The notes under the pieces: model-generated
Told to the model about the DNA's origin: nothing
Databases searched by the model: none
Seen by the model: the letters and a program-made list of their open reading frames with translations, nothing else
IMG/VR virus record: IMGVR_UViG_3300019873_000003
Location: 1-38,313 of that record
Direction: 5' to 3' (one strand)
DNA length: 38,313 nucleotides
From: a virus
Shown here: piece after piece, positions 22,980 to 31,301 of the stretch
Layout: every line of letters starts with the position of its first letter
Position numbering within the stretch: position 1 is the first letter of the stretch
Translations under genes and position numbers: made by a program

Positions 22980-23162
22980 ATGAAAGAAGACTTGAATTTA
23001 ATAGATGGATACTTATGGGGAGTAGGAATTACTGTTCCTGTTTTTATGCTCATAGATAATAATCCGCTAAAGATATTCTTTTTGATGCTGGCAATTCATC
23101 CAATCGTGATGATAGGAATTATTCTTTTAAGAAAGAAATATAATGTACCCCCGCTCTCATAG
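22980..23162 (+). CDS. Small membrane protein
   Basis: 60 residues from the ATG at 22980 (a TTG at 22962 is in frame). Two hydrophobic stretches, about residues 10-27 and 31-50, are separated by a short NNPLK turn. It resembles a helical hairpin membrane protein. No family is recognised. Confidence 0.5.
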   Translation: MKEDLNLIDGYLWGVGITVPVFMLIDNNPLKIFFLMLAIHPIVMIGIILLRKKYNVPPLS

Positions 23163-23174
23163 AGAGATAAATAT

Positions 23175-23417
23175 ATGGAAGAAGAAATAATAGAAAATTC
23201 GCCTCCCGAAGAAGCAGAAGAAACGATAATGGATAAGAGTTTGAGACATTACAATTATATTCAAGCTAAAAAGAAGGCAGACATAGGAGACGGGTTTCGC
23301 TGGAGTAATTCTTTGAATAATGTTAAAATGCCCTTGTATGTTCCTTCCAAAGTGGAAAAGAAAAAGGTCGGCTGGAAGGTATTTTTCAAGGAAATGTTTA
23401 AGAATTTAAGAATATGA
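23175..23417 (+). CDS. Small charged protein, unknown
   Basis: 80 residues, with an acidic N-terminus (EEEIIENSPPEEAEE) and a basic C-terminus (KVEKKKVGWKVFFKEMFKNLRI). It overlaps the next gene by four bases. No motif is recognised. Confidence 0.45.
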   Translation: MEEEIIENSPPEEAEETIMDKSLRHYNYIQAKKKADIGDGFRWSNSLNNVKMPLYVPSKVEKKKVGWKVFFKEMFKNLRI

Positions 23418-23530
23418 AAGAATCAATATTTCTTCTGTTTCTGATTATATTATTATCTCTGATGTTTACAGTACACGAAATAAAACAAGATAAAATACTA
23501 TTCCCGATTGATGCGGATACTGGAGAATGA
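23414..23530 (+). CDS. Very short membrane-anchored protein
   Basis: 38 residues with one hydrophobic helix at the N-terminus (about 4-20), then a polar tail. Both ends overlap neighbours by four bases, which supports it as a coupled gene. Confidence 0.4.
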   Translation: MKESIFLLFLIILLSLMFTVHEIKQDKILFPIDADTGE

Positions 23531-24093
23531 AAAAGTACCAAATAATTTACGCTGACCCGCCGTGGGCATATCGGAATATGGGAAATATACAAGCGACTGC
23601 TAATTCACATTATCCCACTATGGCTAACGAAGATATTTGTAAATTACCCATAGCGGAAATGGCGGACGATAATTGTATTTTATTCCTTTGGGCGACATTT
23701 CCTAAACTTCAAGAAGCGTTAGATGTGATAAAAGCATGGGGGTTTGAATACAAGACAGTTGGTTTCACTTGGATAAAGAAAAATAAAAATGGGAGTAATT
23801 TCTTTGGAGTAGGATGGTACACTAAATCAAATGCGGAAGTATGCTTAATCGGCGTGAAGGGCAAAGCTCCTAAAATCAGCAATAAGATTTCAAGTATAAT
23901 TGAAACTACAAGAGAGGAACATTCAAGAAAGCCAGATATTGTTAGAAAAAGAATTGTAGAGTTTTGCGGAGATTTACCTAGAATAGAACTTTTCGCCCGC
24001 AATAATGGAAGCAAGAATCTATTTAATGAAAATCCCCTTGATGGATGGTTGGCGTGGGGAAATGAAGTTAAAAGTGATATAATTATCAATTAA
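23527..24093 (+). CDS. MT-A70-type DNA adenine methyltransferase
   Basis: 188 residues. The DPPW catalytic motif is at residues 10-13 in YADPPWAYRNMG, followed by HYPTM, the ILFLWATFPKL segment and the later EHSRKPDIV and ELFARN motifs typical of MT-A70 / Ime4-like N6-adenine methyltransferases in phages. Such enzymes modify phage DNA against host restriction. No partner nuclease is seen nearby, so it is an orphan modification enzyme. It overlaps the preceding small membrane gene by four bases. Confidence 0.85.
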   Translation: MKKYQIIYADPPWAYRNMGNIQATANSHYPTMANEDICKLPIAEMADDNCILFLWATFPKLQEALDVIKAWGFEYKTVGFTWIKKNKNGSNFFGVGWYTKSNAEVCLIGVKGKAPKISNKISSIIETTREEHSRKPDIVRKRIVEFCGDLPRIELFARNNGSKNLFNENPLDGWLAWGNEVKSDIIIN

Positions 24094-24104
24094 CATAAAG
24101 TAAA

Positions 24105-24389
24105 ATGAAAATAAACGCACTACAAGAATTACAAAGTTTAGATGGAAAACCATTAAGATCAGGTGAGGAAGTTTTAACATTAGGCAAAGCAATTTCTAAT
24201 ATACTTCTTTCAGATGAAACTGGTGGCAAAATGAAATTATTTGTTTTAGCTCAAAAGTTTTATAATGAAGCAAGCATAGATCTTGATACTTCCGATTTAG
24301 CTTTAGTTAAAAACGCAGTAAGTAAAACAAAGATATACAATGCTCTAGTAGCTGGTCAATGTGAAACTATACTAGAAGAATTGAAATAA
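24105..24389 (+). CDS. Small helical protein, unknown
   Basis: 94 residues, with no cysteines, and helices throughout (LQELQSLDGKPL, LTLGKAISNILL, VLAQKFYNEASI, LALVKNAVSKTKIYN). The pattern of a short loop then four helices recalls small phage proteins of unknown function. Its 3' end contains the -35 box of the next promoter. Confidence 0.55.
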   Translation: MKINALQELQSLDGKPLRSGEEVLTLGKAISNILLSDETGGKMKLFVLAQKFYNEASIDLDTSDLALVKNAVSKTKIYNALVAGQCETILEELK

Positions 24390-24409
24390 GTTGTTTAGGG
24401 TGGGATAAT
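24381..24409 (+). promoter_or_regulatory. Promoter (TTGAAA-17-GATAAT)
   Basis: A -35 box TTGAAA (24381-24386) and a -10 box GATAAT (24404-24409) with exactly 17 bases between. Transcription would start about at the ATG at 24417, again leaderless. Confidence 0.6.
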
Positions 24410-24416
24410 GTTAAAA

Positions 24417-24794
24417 ATGAAAGTAATGGAGCAAAAATTCTTTCCTTTACTGGAAGAATACAAAAAGTATTTCAAAGTTAATGACGAGACAATCTTTGCT
24501 TTTGATGATATAATATATGTAAATGGCGAATTGCCCGTAGATTTGTTGCTTCATGAGCAAGTCCACCTCGACCGCCAGAAGAAATTAGGAGCAGAATCAT
24601 GGGTAAAACTTTATTTAACAGACAAAAGTTTTAGAAAGAATGAAGAAATATTGGCATACCGCGCCCAATTAAAATCACTAAAAGACCGCGAGCTAAGAAA
24701 TAAAATACGTATAGAATCTGCAAGAAATCTCTCCTCTCCACTTTACAAATTAGATTTAACTTATGATGAAGCATGGAAACTCTTAAAAGTGTGA
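24417..24794 (+). CDS. Small HExxH protein (putative zinc metallopeptidase-like)
   Basis: 125 residues from the ATG at 24417; an ATG at 24408 overlaps the -10 box and is less likely. HEQVH (46-50) is an HExxH motif, with FRKNEEILAYRAQ about 25 residues later supplying a possible third-ligand Glu. It lies just before the terminase genes behind its own promoter. The substrate is unknown, and it differs from the HExxH protein at 17882. Confidence 0.6.
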   Translation: MKVMEQKFFPLLEEYKKYFKVNDETIFAFDDIIYVNGELPVDLLLHEQVHLDRQKKLGAESWVKLYLTDKSFRKNEEILAYRAQLKSLKDRELRNKIRIESARNLSSPLYKLDLTYDEAWKLLKV

Positions 24795-24802
24795 TTAAAT
24801 AA

Positions 24803-25117
24803 ATGGATGAACTTGAAATACAAGCTGAAAACAAGCCAAAAAGAGATGAGAAAGGGAGATTACTTCCTGGTAATACCGCTAACCCTAATGGCAGACCTCG
24901 CGGAAAAACACTTAAAGAATATCAAGCCGAAGTCTTTAAGTCTTGGACTGACGAACAGAAGGCAAACTTCCTAGAAGATATAAGCAAAGATATAAAATGG
25001 AGAATGGCTGAAGGAAATCCTCACCAATCCAGTGAAATGGAAGTTAAAGGGAGTTTAATCTTACAGTTTGATAAAGACTTTCAAAGAGATGTTGAAACCC
25101 CACCCAAAGCAGAGTGA
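24803..25117 (+). CDS. Small terminase subunit candidate
   Basis: 104 residues. The N-terminal segment KGRLLPGNTANPNGRPRGKT (about 15-34) is the basic 'GN..NPNGRPKG' motif often found at the start of phage small terminase or DUF5681-type proteins. The middle is helical. It directly precedes and overlaps the large terminase gene by 29 bases, which is the strongest support. The usual DNA-binding helix-turn-helix is not obvious. Confidence 0.6.
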   Translation: MDELEIQAENKPKRDEKGRLLPGNTANPNGRPRGKTLKEYQAEVFKSWTDEQKANFLEDISKDIKWRMAEGNPHQSSEMEVKGSLILQFDKDFQRDVETPPKAE

Positions 25118-26528
25118 TATAATACGCTCTAACGCTAGATTCAAAGTGATTAGGGCAGGAAGAAAAGGAGGGAAAACTTCTCTCGAAGTGGAGAATATAT
25201 GTTTTATCGCTTCAGCTGGAATAAAAAGATTAAAGTTAGCCAAAGATATATTTACCACAGGCAGGAAAGTCATCTACATTGCGCCCACAATAGACCAAGC
25301 CAGAAAGATAGTTTGGGAAGCATTAAAGAATCGTCTGCAAGGAATTGGCAAAGGAAATGAACAAAGGTTAGAAATGAAAGTGCCTAATGAGGATGGAGAG
25401 TTTACGACCATAATGGTTGGTGGCTGGGAGAATAGAGAAAACTATCGAGGACTAACTGATGTTATTCACATAACCTTTGATGAAGTTGATACGCTTCGGA
25501 ACTTCTTTCTCTCATGGCACGATATATTCAGACCAATGTTTCTTGACACGGGTGGTACAGCAGACTTTATAGGCACGCCTCAAAAGGAATCTAGGAATCT
25601 GCAAAGACTGGAAAAAGAATTTGCCGAAATGAAACTAGACAGCCAATCTTTTCATTTTACTTCCAAAGACAATCCGCACCTCTCTAAGAAAGAACTGGAC
25701 TTAATAGAAAAGGAATACGCCAATGATAGAACTTCTTATCGTCAAGAAATCTTAGCCGAGTACGTAGAAAACCAAGGAGCTTTATTTTCTTTCACCGCTC
25801 TAGTAGATGTATTCTCAAACACCATAGTCAAGAGCAATGAGAAGTATCTAATCGTGGACATAGCTGATGATGGCTCGGATAAAACTATTTTCTCTTTCTG
25901 GGAAGGGCTGGAAGAATATCGTAGGGAAGAATTTGAGAGATTGAACACTGAACTAATTATCGGGAAGATACGAGAATATGCGGCAGACCAAAGAATACCT
26001 TATTCACACATTGCGGTAGACGCTATTGGAGTCGGGGCAGGCGTGGCAAGCTCTTCAATGCTCGATGGTATTGTAGGATTCAAAAGCTCTTATGCTCCGA
26101 TTAAGACAGACATCAATCCGGTCCTCTTACCGAATGTCAGATACTTAACCAATCCAATCGTGCCTTTAACTTCTGATTACAAGAATCTTCGCTCGCAATG
26201 TATTTTTACTCTAGCTTCTCTAGTGAATGAAAGAAAAATAGCTAGCCGAGTAACAGGTAGGCAGAAAGAAGTAATCATTGAGGAGCTAAGTAGTTACCAG
26301 GATGTCAGCGTGGGCGATGGCAAGCGAATGGCAATGACAAAAGAAGAAATCAAAGATATAATTGGAAGAAGCCCAGACGCAAGCGATTGTTTTATCATGC
26401 GAATATATTTCCATATCATCGAACGAATGTTGCCAGCTCAAAGCGAGCAACAAAATCTAATCGCCGTCAAAATGAGAAATCAATTTGATATTAGAAAAGC
26501 AAACTATGAACTTAACTCAAACAAATGA
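25089..26528 (+). CDS. terL: Large terminase subunit (packaging ATPase/nuclease)
   Basis: 479 residues from the ATG at 25089; an in-frame TTG at 25068 would add 7. The ATPase domain has Walker A RAGRKGGKTS (about 22-31), Walker B VIHITFDEVD (about 131-140) and the coupling motif FIGTPQ. The nuclease domain has acidic clusters LIVDIADDGSDKT, IAVDAIGVGAGV and SPDASDCF. This is the motor that cuts and pumps DNA through the portal. Packaging strategy (headful, cohesive or repeat ends) cannot be read from the sequence alone. Confidence 0.92.
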   Translation: MLKPHPKQSDIIRSNARFKVIRAGRKGGKTSLEVENICFIASAGIKRLKLAKDIFTTGRKVIYIAPTIDQARKIVWEALKNRLQGIGKGNEQRLEMKVPNEDGEFTTIMVGGWENRENYRGLTDVIHITFDEVDTLRNFFLSWHDIFRPMFLDTGGTADFIGTPQKESRNLQRLEKEFAEMKLDSQSFHFTSKDNPHLSKKELDLIEKEYANDRTSYRQEILAEYVENQGALFSFTALVDVFSNTIVKSNEKYLIVDIADDGSDKTIFSFWEGLEEYRREEFERLNTELIIGKIREYAADQRIPYSHIAVDAIGVGAGVASSSMLDGIVGFKSSYAPIKTDINPVLLPNVRYLTNPIVPLTSDYKNLRSQCIFTLASLVNERKIASRVTGRQKEVIIEELSSYQDVSVGDGKRMAMTKEEIKDIIGRSPDASDCFIMRIYFHIIERMLPAQSEQQNLIAVKMRNQFDIRKANYELNSNK

Positions 26529-26716
26529 AACATCCTACTTTAGACAACAAACCATTTGATAAGCTTCGTAAGGAAGATTTTGACGCTTGGAGGAAACACA
26601 TTGCCTTCGTTATCAAGTTATCCGAAACTAAACTAACCCAGACTGAAATAGAAACTGTCGCTTGGAATGTAGCTTTTGAAATAGTCAGCCAAAGTTGTTT
26701 CCAAAGAGGAGGTTAA
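26525..26716 (+). CDS. Small protein between terminase and structural genes
   Basis: 63 residues, with a helical core (DKLRKEDFDAWRKHIAFVIKLSETKLTQTEIETVAWNV) and one cysteine. It overlaps the terminase stop by four bases and is followed by a promoter. Function unknown. Confidence 0.5.
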   Translation: MKHPTLDNKPFDKLRKEDFDAWRKHIAFVIKLSETKLTQTEIETVAWNVAFEIVSQSCFQRGG

Positions 26717-26718
26717 GG

Positions 26719-26727
26719 TGCTATAAT
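26719..26727 (+). promoter_or_regulatory. Extended -10 promoter box (TGCTATAAT)
   Basis: A perfect extended -10 box 42 bases before the GTG at 26770, the start of the virion operon. The leader contains a Shine-Dalgarno-like GGTGAGGA ending 8 bases before that start, one of the few good ribosome sites in the window. The same nine bases occur at 30655. Confidence 0.6.
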
Positions 26728-26769
26728 GTAAACATATAAATATAATAAAAAATTGGTGAGGAATATAAC

Positions 26770-28239
26770 GTGGATTATCAGATAATGAGAACAGTGTCAG
26801 GTTCAACTTCACAGGTTGTAACCGAGAGCGGTTTAATAAAAGAAAGTCAAGGAGTTTTAAGAGGGATTTTAGTAACCGCCACCAGCAGTGGCACTTTGAA
26901 ATTTATAGATGGCACAGAGTCTAGCGTAGCCGCTAGTTCTGTTTTAACTTCGGCTGGAGCTTGTGCTCCCGCTTCGCACGCCATTAGCGAGCTTGTCTCC
27001 ACAGGAGCGTATGTCGCTGGAACGCATCCAGTTTCTGTATTTACATCTAGCGGTGTTGTCGTGGATGGACAAACCATTACGATCGGCACAAAAGTTTATC
27101 GAGCGAAAGCTGTTCCGAGCGCGGTCAATGACGTGGCAATGGGAGCTAACGCTCAAGCGTTTCTAGCTAACTTAAAAGCCACTATCAATGGAACTTATAC
27201 CCCAGTCCAAGCATACGGAGGAACAATAGCTCATACGCTAGTTGTCGCGACCGCATCAGACGCAACTACACTAACCATTCGTGGCAGAGTACCAGGCACA
27301 TCGCTTAACGCCACGCCAACCACAGAAACATTCACCAATGGTTCGTGGGCTGATACAACGCTAGGCGGAGGCACTGGAGCTTCTGATGCTGGAGTAACCA
27401 CAGCAGGGGCGACAGTAACTATTGGAACAACTGTTTATACTTTCGTAGACGCTTTGTCAGAAACTTATGGAGCAACCCCGATTCCCTACCAAGTTTTAGC
27501 TGGAGCGACTGTGGCGATTTCACTGGACAACCTTAAACTCGCTATAAATGGAACTGGCACTGGAACTCAATATTCCACAGGCACAGTAGCTCATCCTAAT
27601 GTTGTGGCTACCACTAATACTGATACAGCACAAACGATTGTCGCAAGAGTCCCAGGCACAGTCCCTAACACGATTGCTACTACCGAAACGCTGGCTAATA
27701 CAACTTTTGCTGATACGACATTAGGAGGAGGCACAGGTAATAGTAATCCAGGCATAACAACAGCCGCCGCTACTTTAACAATAGGCACAAGAGTCTATAC
27801 AGCTGTTATAGAGCTTTCCGAGACTTCAGGGGCAAGCGCTATCGCTGACCAAATTCTATGGACAACAAGCGAGGCAGTCTTCTTGGATAACATAAAGAAA
27901 GCGATTAACTCTACTGGTATTGCAGGCACAGATTACTCCACAGGAACAACAGTCAATACGCAAGTCATCGCAACAACCAATACAGATACCCAGCAAACGA
28001 TTGTCTCTCGCTTGCTAGGAGCTTCACAAAATGCGATTGCTACGAGTACGACTCTAGCCAACTACTCATGGACAAGCACTGTCCTAGCTTCTGGTACAGG
28101 AGCAACTGGTAAAATCATACTAGATACATTTACACCATCTGTATTAAATAATACTAATTTATTTAATCTTGAGTTTGAAAGAGGATTATTCTGCATTGTA
28201 GGCGGAACATCCATTTCTGCTTCAGTTATATTCAAATAA
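26770..28239 (+). CDS. Virion surface protein with three inserted repeats
   Basis: 489 residues, starting with GTG preceded by GGTGAGGA. Residues 1-94 and 443-489 read like the two halves of a small virion protein (LRGILVTATSSGTLKFIDG at one end; GKIILDTFTP and FERGLFCIVGGTSISASVIF at the other). Between them are three tandem repeats of about 108-115 residues (95-202, 208-322, 328-442). Each has TIGTxVY, a helix with NLKxAIN, a Thr/Val strand, VPGT..N and TTLGGGTG. These repeats are known in phage structural proteins as Ig-like or carbohydrate-binding decorations. It probably sits on the capsid surface, between terminase and portal genes. Confidence 0.65.
   Translation: MDYQIMRTVSGSTSQVVTESGLIKESQGVLRGILVTATSSGTLKFIDGTESSVAASSVLTSAGACAPASHAISELVSTGAYVAGTHPVSVFTSSGVVVDGQTITIGTKVYRAKAVPSAVNDVAMGANAQAFLANLKATINGTYTPVQAYGGTIAHTLVVATASDATTLTIRGRVPGTSLNATPTTETFTNGSWADTTLGGGTGASDAGVTTAGATVTIGTTVYTFVDALSETYGATPIPYQVLAGATVAISLDNLKLAINGTGTGTQYSTGTVAHPNVVATTNTDTAQTIVARVPGTVPNTIATTETLANTTFADTTLGGGTGNSNPGITTAAATLTIGTRVYTAVIELSETSGASAIADQILWTTSEAVFLDNIKKAINSTGIAGTDYSTGTTVNTQVIATTNTDTQQTIVSRLLGASQNAIATSTTLANYSWTSTVLASGTGATGKIILDTFTPSVLNNTNLFNLEFERGLFCIVGGTSISASVIFK
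27052..28095 (+). repeat. Three tandem protein-coding repeats
   Basis: Copies at about 27052-27375, 27391-27735 and 27751-28095 encode the repeats inside the surface protein. Copies 2 and 3 are more alike than copy 1, with diverged third codon positions, so this is not a very recent expansion. Confidence 0.7.
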
Positions 28240-30063
28240 ATGCCAAATCAAAGTGAACAAAATAGCGTCTGCGAGTTAGTCAGAAAGAATGAATCTGACT
28301 TCATAAGTGGGAATACAATTATTTCCAAGTATGTCAATTTCTCTTTATCGGATAACCTAGATAAGATAGACGCTTACATCAATAGCAAGCATACATCAGG
28401 CGAGACAGATAGCTTAGGCAGGGAGAAACCCTTTTTTAATATCTGCACTGCGGCAATAAATATCTGGTATCGGGCTACGGACATCGATAGAAAGAACATC
28501 AAGATAAAGGCCACCAAGAGCAGTGATATGTTCACTTCTTTTCTAGCCACTATTCATTTACAGGACTGGATGCGCAGAGACAACTTTGGAATCTTCTTGA
28601 ATGAATGGGGTAGAACTTTGGCTCGCTATGGCTCGGCAGTGATTAAGTTTATCGAAAGCGAAGGCAAACTTCACTCAATGGTAATCCCATGGAATAGATT
28701 GATTGTGGATGCGGTGGATTTTGACAATGACGCAGTAATAGAAGTATTGGAACTCACTCCCGCCCAGTTAAAGAAAAAGAAAGGTTACGACCAAGAGATA
28801 GTAGAGAAACTGATAGATGCCGTAACTGCTAGAGAAACCACAGGTAAACAAAGAAAAGATAACAAAACTAACTTCATTAAGCTCTACGAGGTTCATGGAG
28901 AACTGCCCCTATCCTATTTAACAGGCAAAGCGAAAGACGAAGAAACTTATACACAGCAAATGCACGTTGTGTCTTTCGTGGCAGGCAAGGAAAAGGGTGA
29001 ATATGACGATTATTGTCTGATTAAGGGCAAGGAAGCTAAGAACCCCTACATGATTACTCATTTAATCAAGGAGGATGGCAGGACGCAGGCAATAGGGGCG
29101 GTGGAGCATTTATTCGAGGCGCAATGGATGCTTAATCACACCGCTAAACAGATAAAAGACCAATTAGATTTGGCTTCCAAGTTAATCTTTCAAACTTCGG
29201 ACGGCAACTTTGTGGGACAAAATGCCTTAACTTCGATTGAGTCGGGAGATATAATGATTCACCAAATAAATCAACCTCTCACCCAACTGGCTAATAATTC
29301 ACATGATATAACTTCTTTACAGAATTTCGGTCAGCAATGGAAAGCGTTAGGCAATGAAATAACGGGAGTATCGGAATCGATGATGGGCGATACCGCGCCA
29401 GCCGGCACAGCGTGGAGACAGGTAGAAGCTCTCTTACAGGAATCCCACTCTCTCTTTGAATTGATGACAGAGAATAAAGGATTGCATATTGAAGAAATGA
29501 TGAGAGAGTATGTCATACCCTTTGTCAAAAAGGAGATGGATACTTCGGAGGAAATTACCGCGACACTTGAATCGCAACAACTGGAGAAAATAGATAAACA
29601 GTATCTGCCCTACGAGGCAACTAAAAGATTGGCAAAAAAGATAATCAGCCACATAATCATGACAGGCGAAGTGCCAATCATAGATGAGCAGATGTGGGCA
29701 ACAGAAGTGAACCAAGTAAAAACAGAACTAGACTCGCAAGGCAATCAAAGATTCTTTTCTCCCGATGAATTAACCGATATGCCTTGGAAAGAAGTCTTAA
29801 TAGATTTAGAATGGGAATTAGAAGTGGACATCACCGCCGAGCAAAAAAACAATCAAGCAGATATGGCAACTCTCTCAACTGTCTTTCAAACTGTGGCAAC
29901 TAACCCAATGGCTTTACAAAATCCTAATGCCAAGCTATTATTTAACAAGATATTAACCCTTACAGGAACAGTCTCGCCCCTTGAGTTAGCTGAAAATCAA
30001 ACGCAAAGCCCATCCCCGATTCAAAGTACGCCATTAGAAGTTCCACAATTAACACCACAATGA
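28240..30063 (+). CDS. Portal protein
   Basis: 607 residues. Length and layout fit the portal of short-tailed phages: a helical/beta N-terminal wing (about 1-250), a central stem/crown region with AIGAVEHLFEAQWMLNHTAKQIKD, and the hallmark MMGDTAPAGTAWRQVEALLQESHSLFELM segment (about 380-410). It ends with a polar, Pro/Gln-rich tail (about 575-607). It forms the dodecameric ring for DNA entry. It begins directly after the surface protein with no spacer and precedes the scaffold and capsid genes. Confidence 0.8.
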   Translation: MPNQSEQNSVCELVRKNESDFISGNTIISKYVNFSLSDNLDKIDAYINSKHTSGETDSLGREKPFFNICTAAINIWYRATDIDRKNIKIKATKSSDMFTSFLATIHLQDWMRRDNFGIFLNEWGRTLARYGSAVIKFIESEGKLHSMVIPWNRLIVDAVDFDNDAVIEVLELTPAQLKKKKGYDQEIVEKLIDAVTARETTGKQRKDNKTNFIKLYEVHGELPLSYLTGKAKDEETYTQQMHVVSFVAGKEKGEYDDYCLIKGKEAKNPYMITHLIKEDGRTQAIGAVEHLFEAQWMLNHTAKQIKDQLDLASKLIFQTSDGNFVGQNALTSIESGDIMIHQINQPLTQLANNSHDITSLQNFGQQWKALGNEITGVSESMMGDTAPAGTAWRQVEALLQESHSLFELMTENKGLHIEEMMREYVIPFVKKEMDTSEEITATLESQQLEKIDKQYLPYEATKRLAKKIISHIIMTGEVPIIDEQMWATEVNQVKTELDSQGNQRFFSPDELTDMPWKEVLIDLEWELEVDITAEQKNNQADMATLSTVFQTVATNPMALQNPNAKLLFNKILTLTGTVSPLELAENQTQSPSPIQSTPLEVPQLTPQ

Positions 30064-30097
30064 AGCGAAAGAAGAAAAAGAAAATAACATATTGACC

Positions 30098-30211
30098 ATG
30101 CCTTTCAAATCAAAGAAACAAGAAAAATATCTTTGGGCGAAACATCCCGCAATAGCCCGCAAATGGGAAAAGAAATATGGGACATTTAAGAGTAAGAAGA
30201 AACGAAAATGA
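30098..30211 (+). CDS. Small conserved-type basic phage protein
   Basis: 37 residues, almost all one motif: FKSKKQEKYLWAKHPAIARK and a basic end. Very similar short proteins ('FKS..Q...F...HPE.A..W') are common beside head genes of many phages. Its role is unknown, perhaps a head-assembly peptide. It overlaps the next start by four bases. Confidence 0.6.
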   Translation: MPFKSKKQEKYLWAKHPAIARKWEKKYGTFKSKKKRK

Positions 30212-30537
30212 ATAGATCACAAATGCGCATCACAGACGCGGAGTTATCACTAATCAAAATAACTTTCGCTGACAATGAAGTTTTACTAAAACTTTTAAGG
30301 AAAGTATTTTTGCCTGAAATATCCGCAGACGCTCCACTCGGACAAAATATCGATTTGTGGATGACAGTCAAGATAGAAGATATGACTCCCGAACAAGCCC
30401 TAATAAACTTAAAAGCTAGAAATACCCTTATTTCTCATATTGAAATGTGCCTTCAACAACTAAACATCTTAGCTGGAATTAAGACTGAAAGCGTGGAACA
30501 GACTAAGGAAAGATTAAAAAAAGACTCAAGCAAATAG
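30208..30537 (+). CDS. Small helical protein in the head region, unknown
   Basis: 109 residues, helical (LSLIKITFADNEVLLKLLRKVFL, MTPEQALINLKARNTLISHIEMCLQQL), with a single Cys. It lies between the portal and the scaffold. Similar proteins at this place often serve as head-assembly or minor head proteins. No motif is decisive. Confidence 0.5.
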   Translation: MNRSQMRITDAELSLIKITFADNEVLLKLLRKVFLPEISADAPLGQNIDLWMTVKIEDMTPEQALINLKARNTLISHIEMCLQQLNILAGIKTESVEQTKERLKKDSSK

Positions 30538-30570
30538 GTCGCCCATTAGAATAATTAAGTAGAAAAATTT

Positions 30571-30648
30571 ATGAGTGATACAACAGGAACACCAATACCT
30601 GAAGCACCAGTAGAATCTACACCAGCTACGCCAGAAGCAACTTCGTAA
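30571..30648 (+). CDS. Possible 25-residue Pro/Thr-rich peptide
   Basis: 25 residues, nearly all Pro, Thr, Ala, Glu and Ser. No Shine-Dalgarno is seen. It may be a small virion-associated peptide or a chance frame before the scaffold promoter. Confidence 0.3.
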   Translation: MSDTTGTPIPEAPVESTPATPEATS

Positions 30649-30654
30649 AATTTG

Positions 30655-30663
30655 TGCTATAAT
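30655..30663 (+). promoter_or_regulatory. Extended -10 promoter box (TGCTATAAT)
   Basis: A perfect extended -10 box, identical to the one at 26719, about 58 bases before the scaffold ATG. It gives a separate promoter for scaffold and capsid, needed in large amounts. Confidence 0.6.
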
Positions 30664-30721
30664 TTAAAAGTAATAGAGAAGTCTAACTCATAAAAAGGAC
30701 ATCGAGCCACGCTCACAATCT

Positions 30722-31252
30722 ATGGAAGAAGAAAACAAAGAGATTCTCGACTCACAAAACGAGACAGAGACAATTGAAAACACAGAGGAGACACCTGAAG
30801 TGCAAGAAGAAGTAGATTTGGATGCGGAGATTAAGAAAGCTACCGCCCCGCTCTACGCTAGAATGAAGAAAGCTGAAGAAGATGCTAAAGAAGCGAAAGC
30901 CCAATTAGCTCAAAAGTCAGAGACTTTCAAAGACAATCTTTCCACGAAAGATATTTATGCCTTAATGGAAGCAAAAGTTCCCGAAGAAGATATTGATGAG
31001 GTCAGAGAATATGCGACTCTCAAAAAAGTATCTATCTCGGAAGCCCTTAAATCCAATTTGGTTAAAAGTATTTTGAGCGAGAAAGCTGAACAGCGCCAAA
31101 CTGCGGAAGCCGCCAACATAGGAGCTTCCAAAAGAGGCACAGGCAAGATACCCGATGATATTCTTCTAAAAAAAGCGTCAAAAGGTGAAATGCCAGACAA
31201 CGATGTAGACCTTGACCGGCTTGTCCGCCTCCGCAAAGGCTACCGCAACTAA
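30722..31252 (+). CDS. Capsid scaffold protein
   Basis: 176 residues. A very acidic N-terminus (about 1-38), a long charged helix (ATAPLYARMKKAEEDAKEAKAQ) and a basic C-terminal tail (RLVRLRKGYRN), as in phage scaffolding proteins that bind capsid subunits through a basic tail. It lies between portal and major capsid protein. An HNH gene now separates it from the capsid gene by 708 bases. Confidence 0.7.
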   Translation: MEEENKEILDSQNETETIENTEETPEVQEEVDLDAEIKKATAPLYARMKKAEEDAKEAKAQLAQKSETFKDNLSTKDIYALMEAKVPEEDIDEVREYATLKKVSISEALKSNLVKSILSEKAEQRQTAEAANIGASKRGTGKIPDDILLKKASKGEMPDNDVDLDRLVRLRKGYRN

Positions 31253-31286
31253 TTCTTTGAAAACTTTATAGTTATTGACTAAGATA

Positions 31287-31295
31287 TGATACAAT
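31287..31295 (+). promoter_or_regulatory. Extended -10 promoter of the first capsid-flanking HNH gene (TGATACAAT)
   Basis: An extended -10-like box ends 6 bases before the ATG at 31302, predicting a leaderless message made independently of the capsid operon. Confidence 0.55.
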
Positions 31296-31301
31296 GTTCA
31301 A

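Noticed and set aside
26770-28239. CRISPR or DNA-level short repeats
   Set aside because: The periodicity is about 345-360 bases, coding, and diverged at the DNA level. No regular short repeats with spacers were seen anywhere in the window.
30061-30096. An 11-codon frame after the portal gene
   Set aside because: Too short, very Lys-rich and without support beyond an ATG; the better gene starts at 30098.
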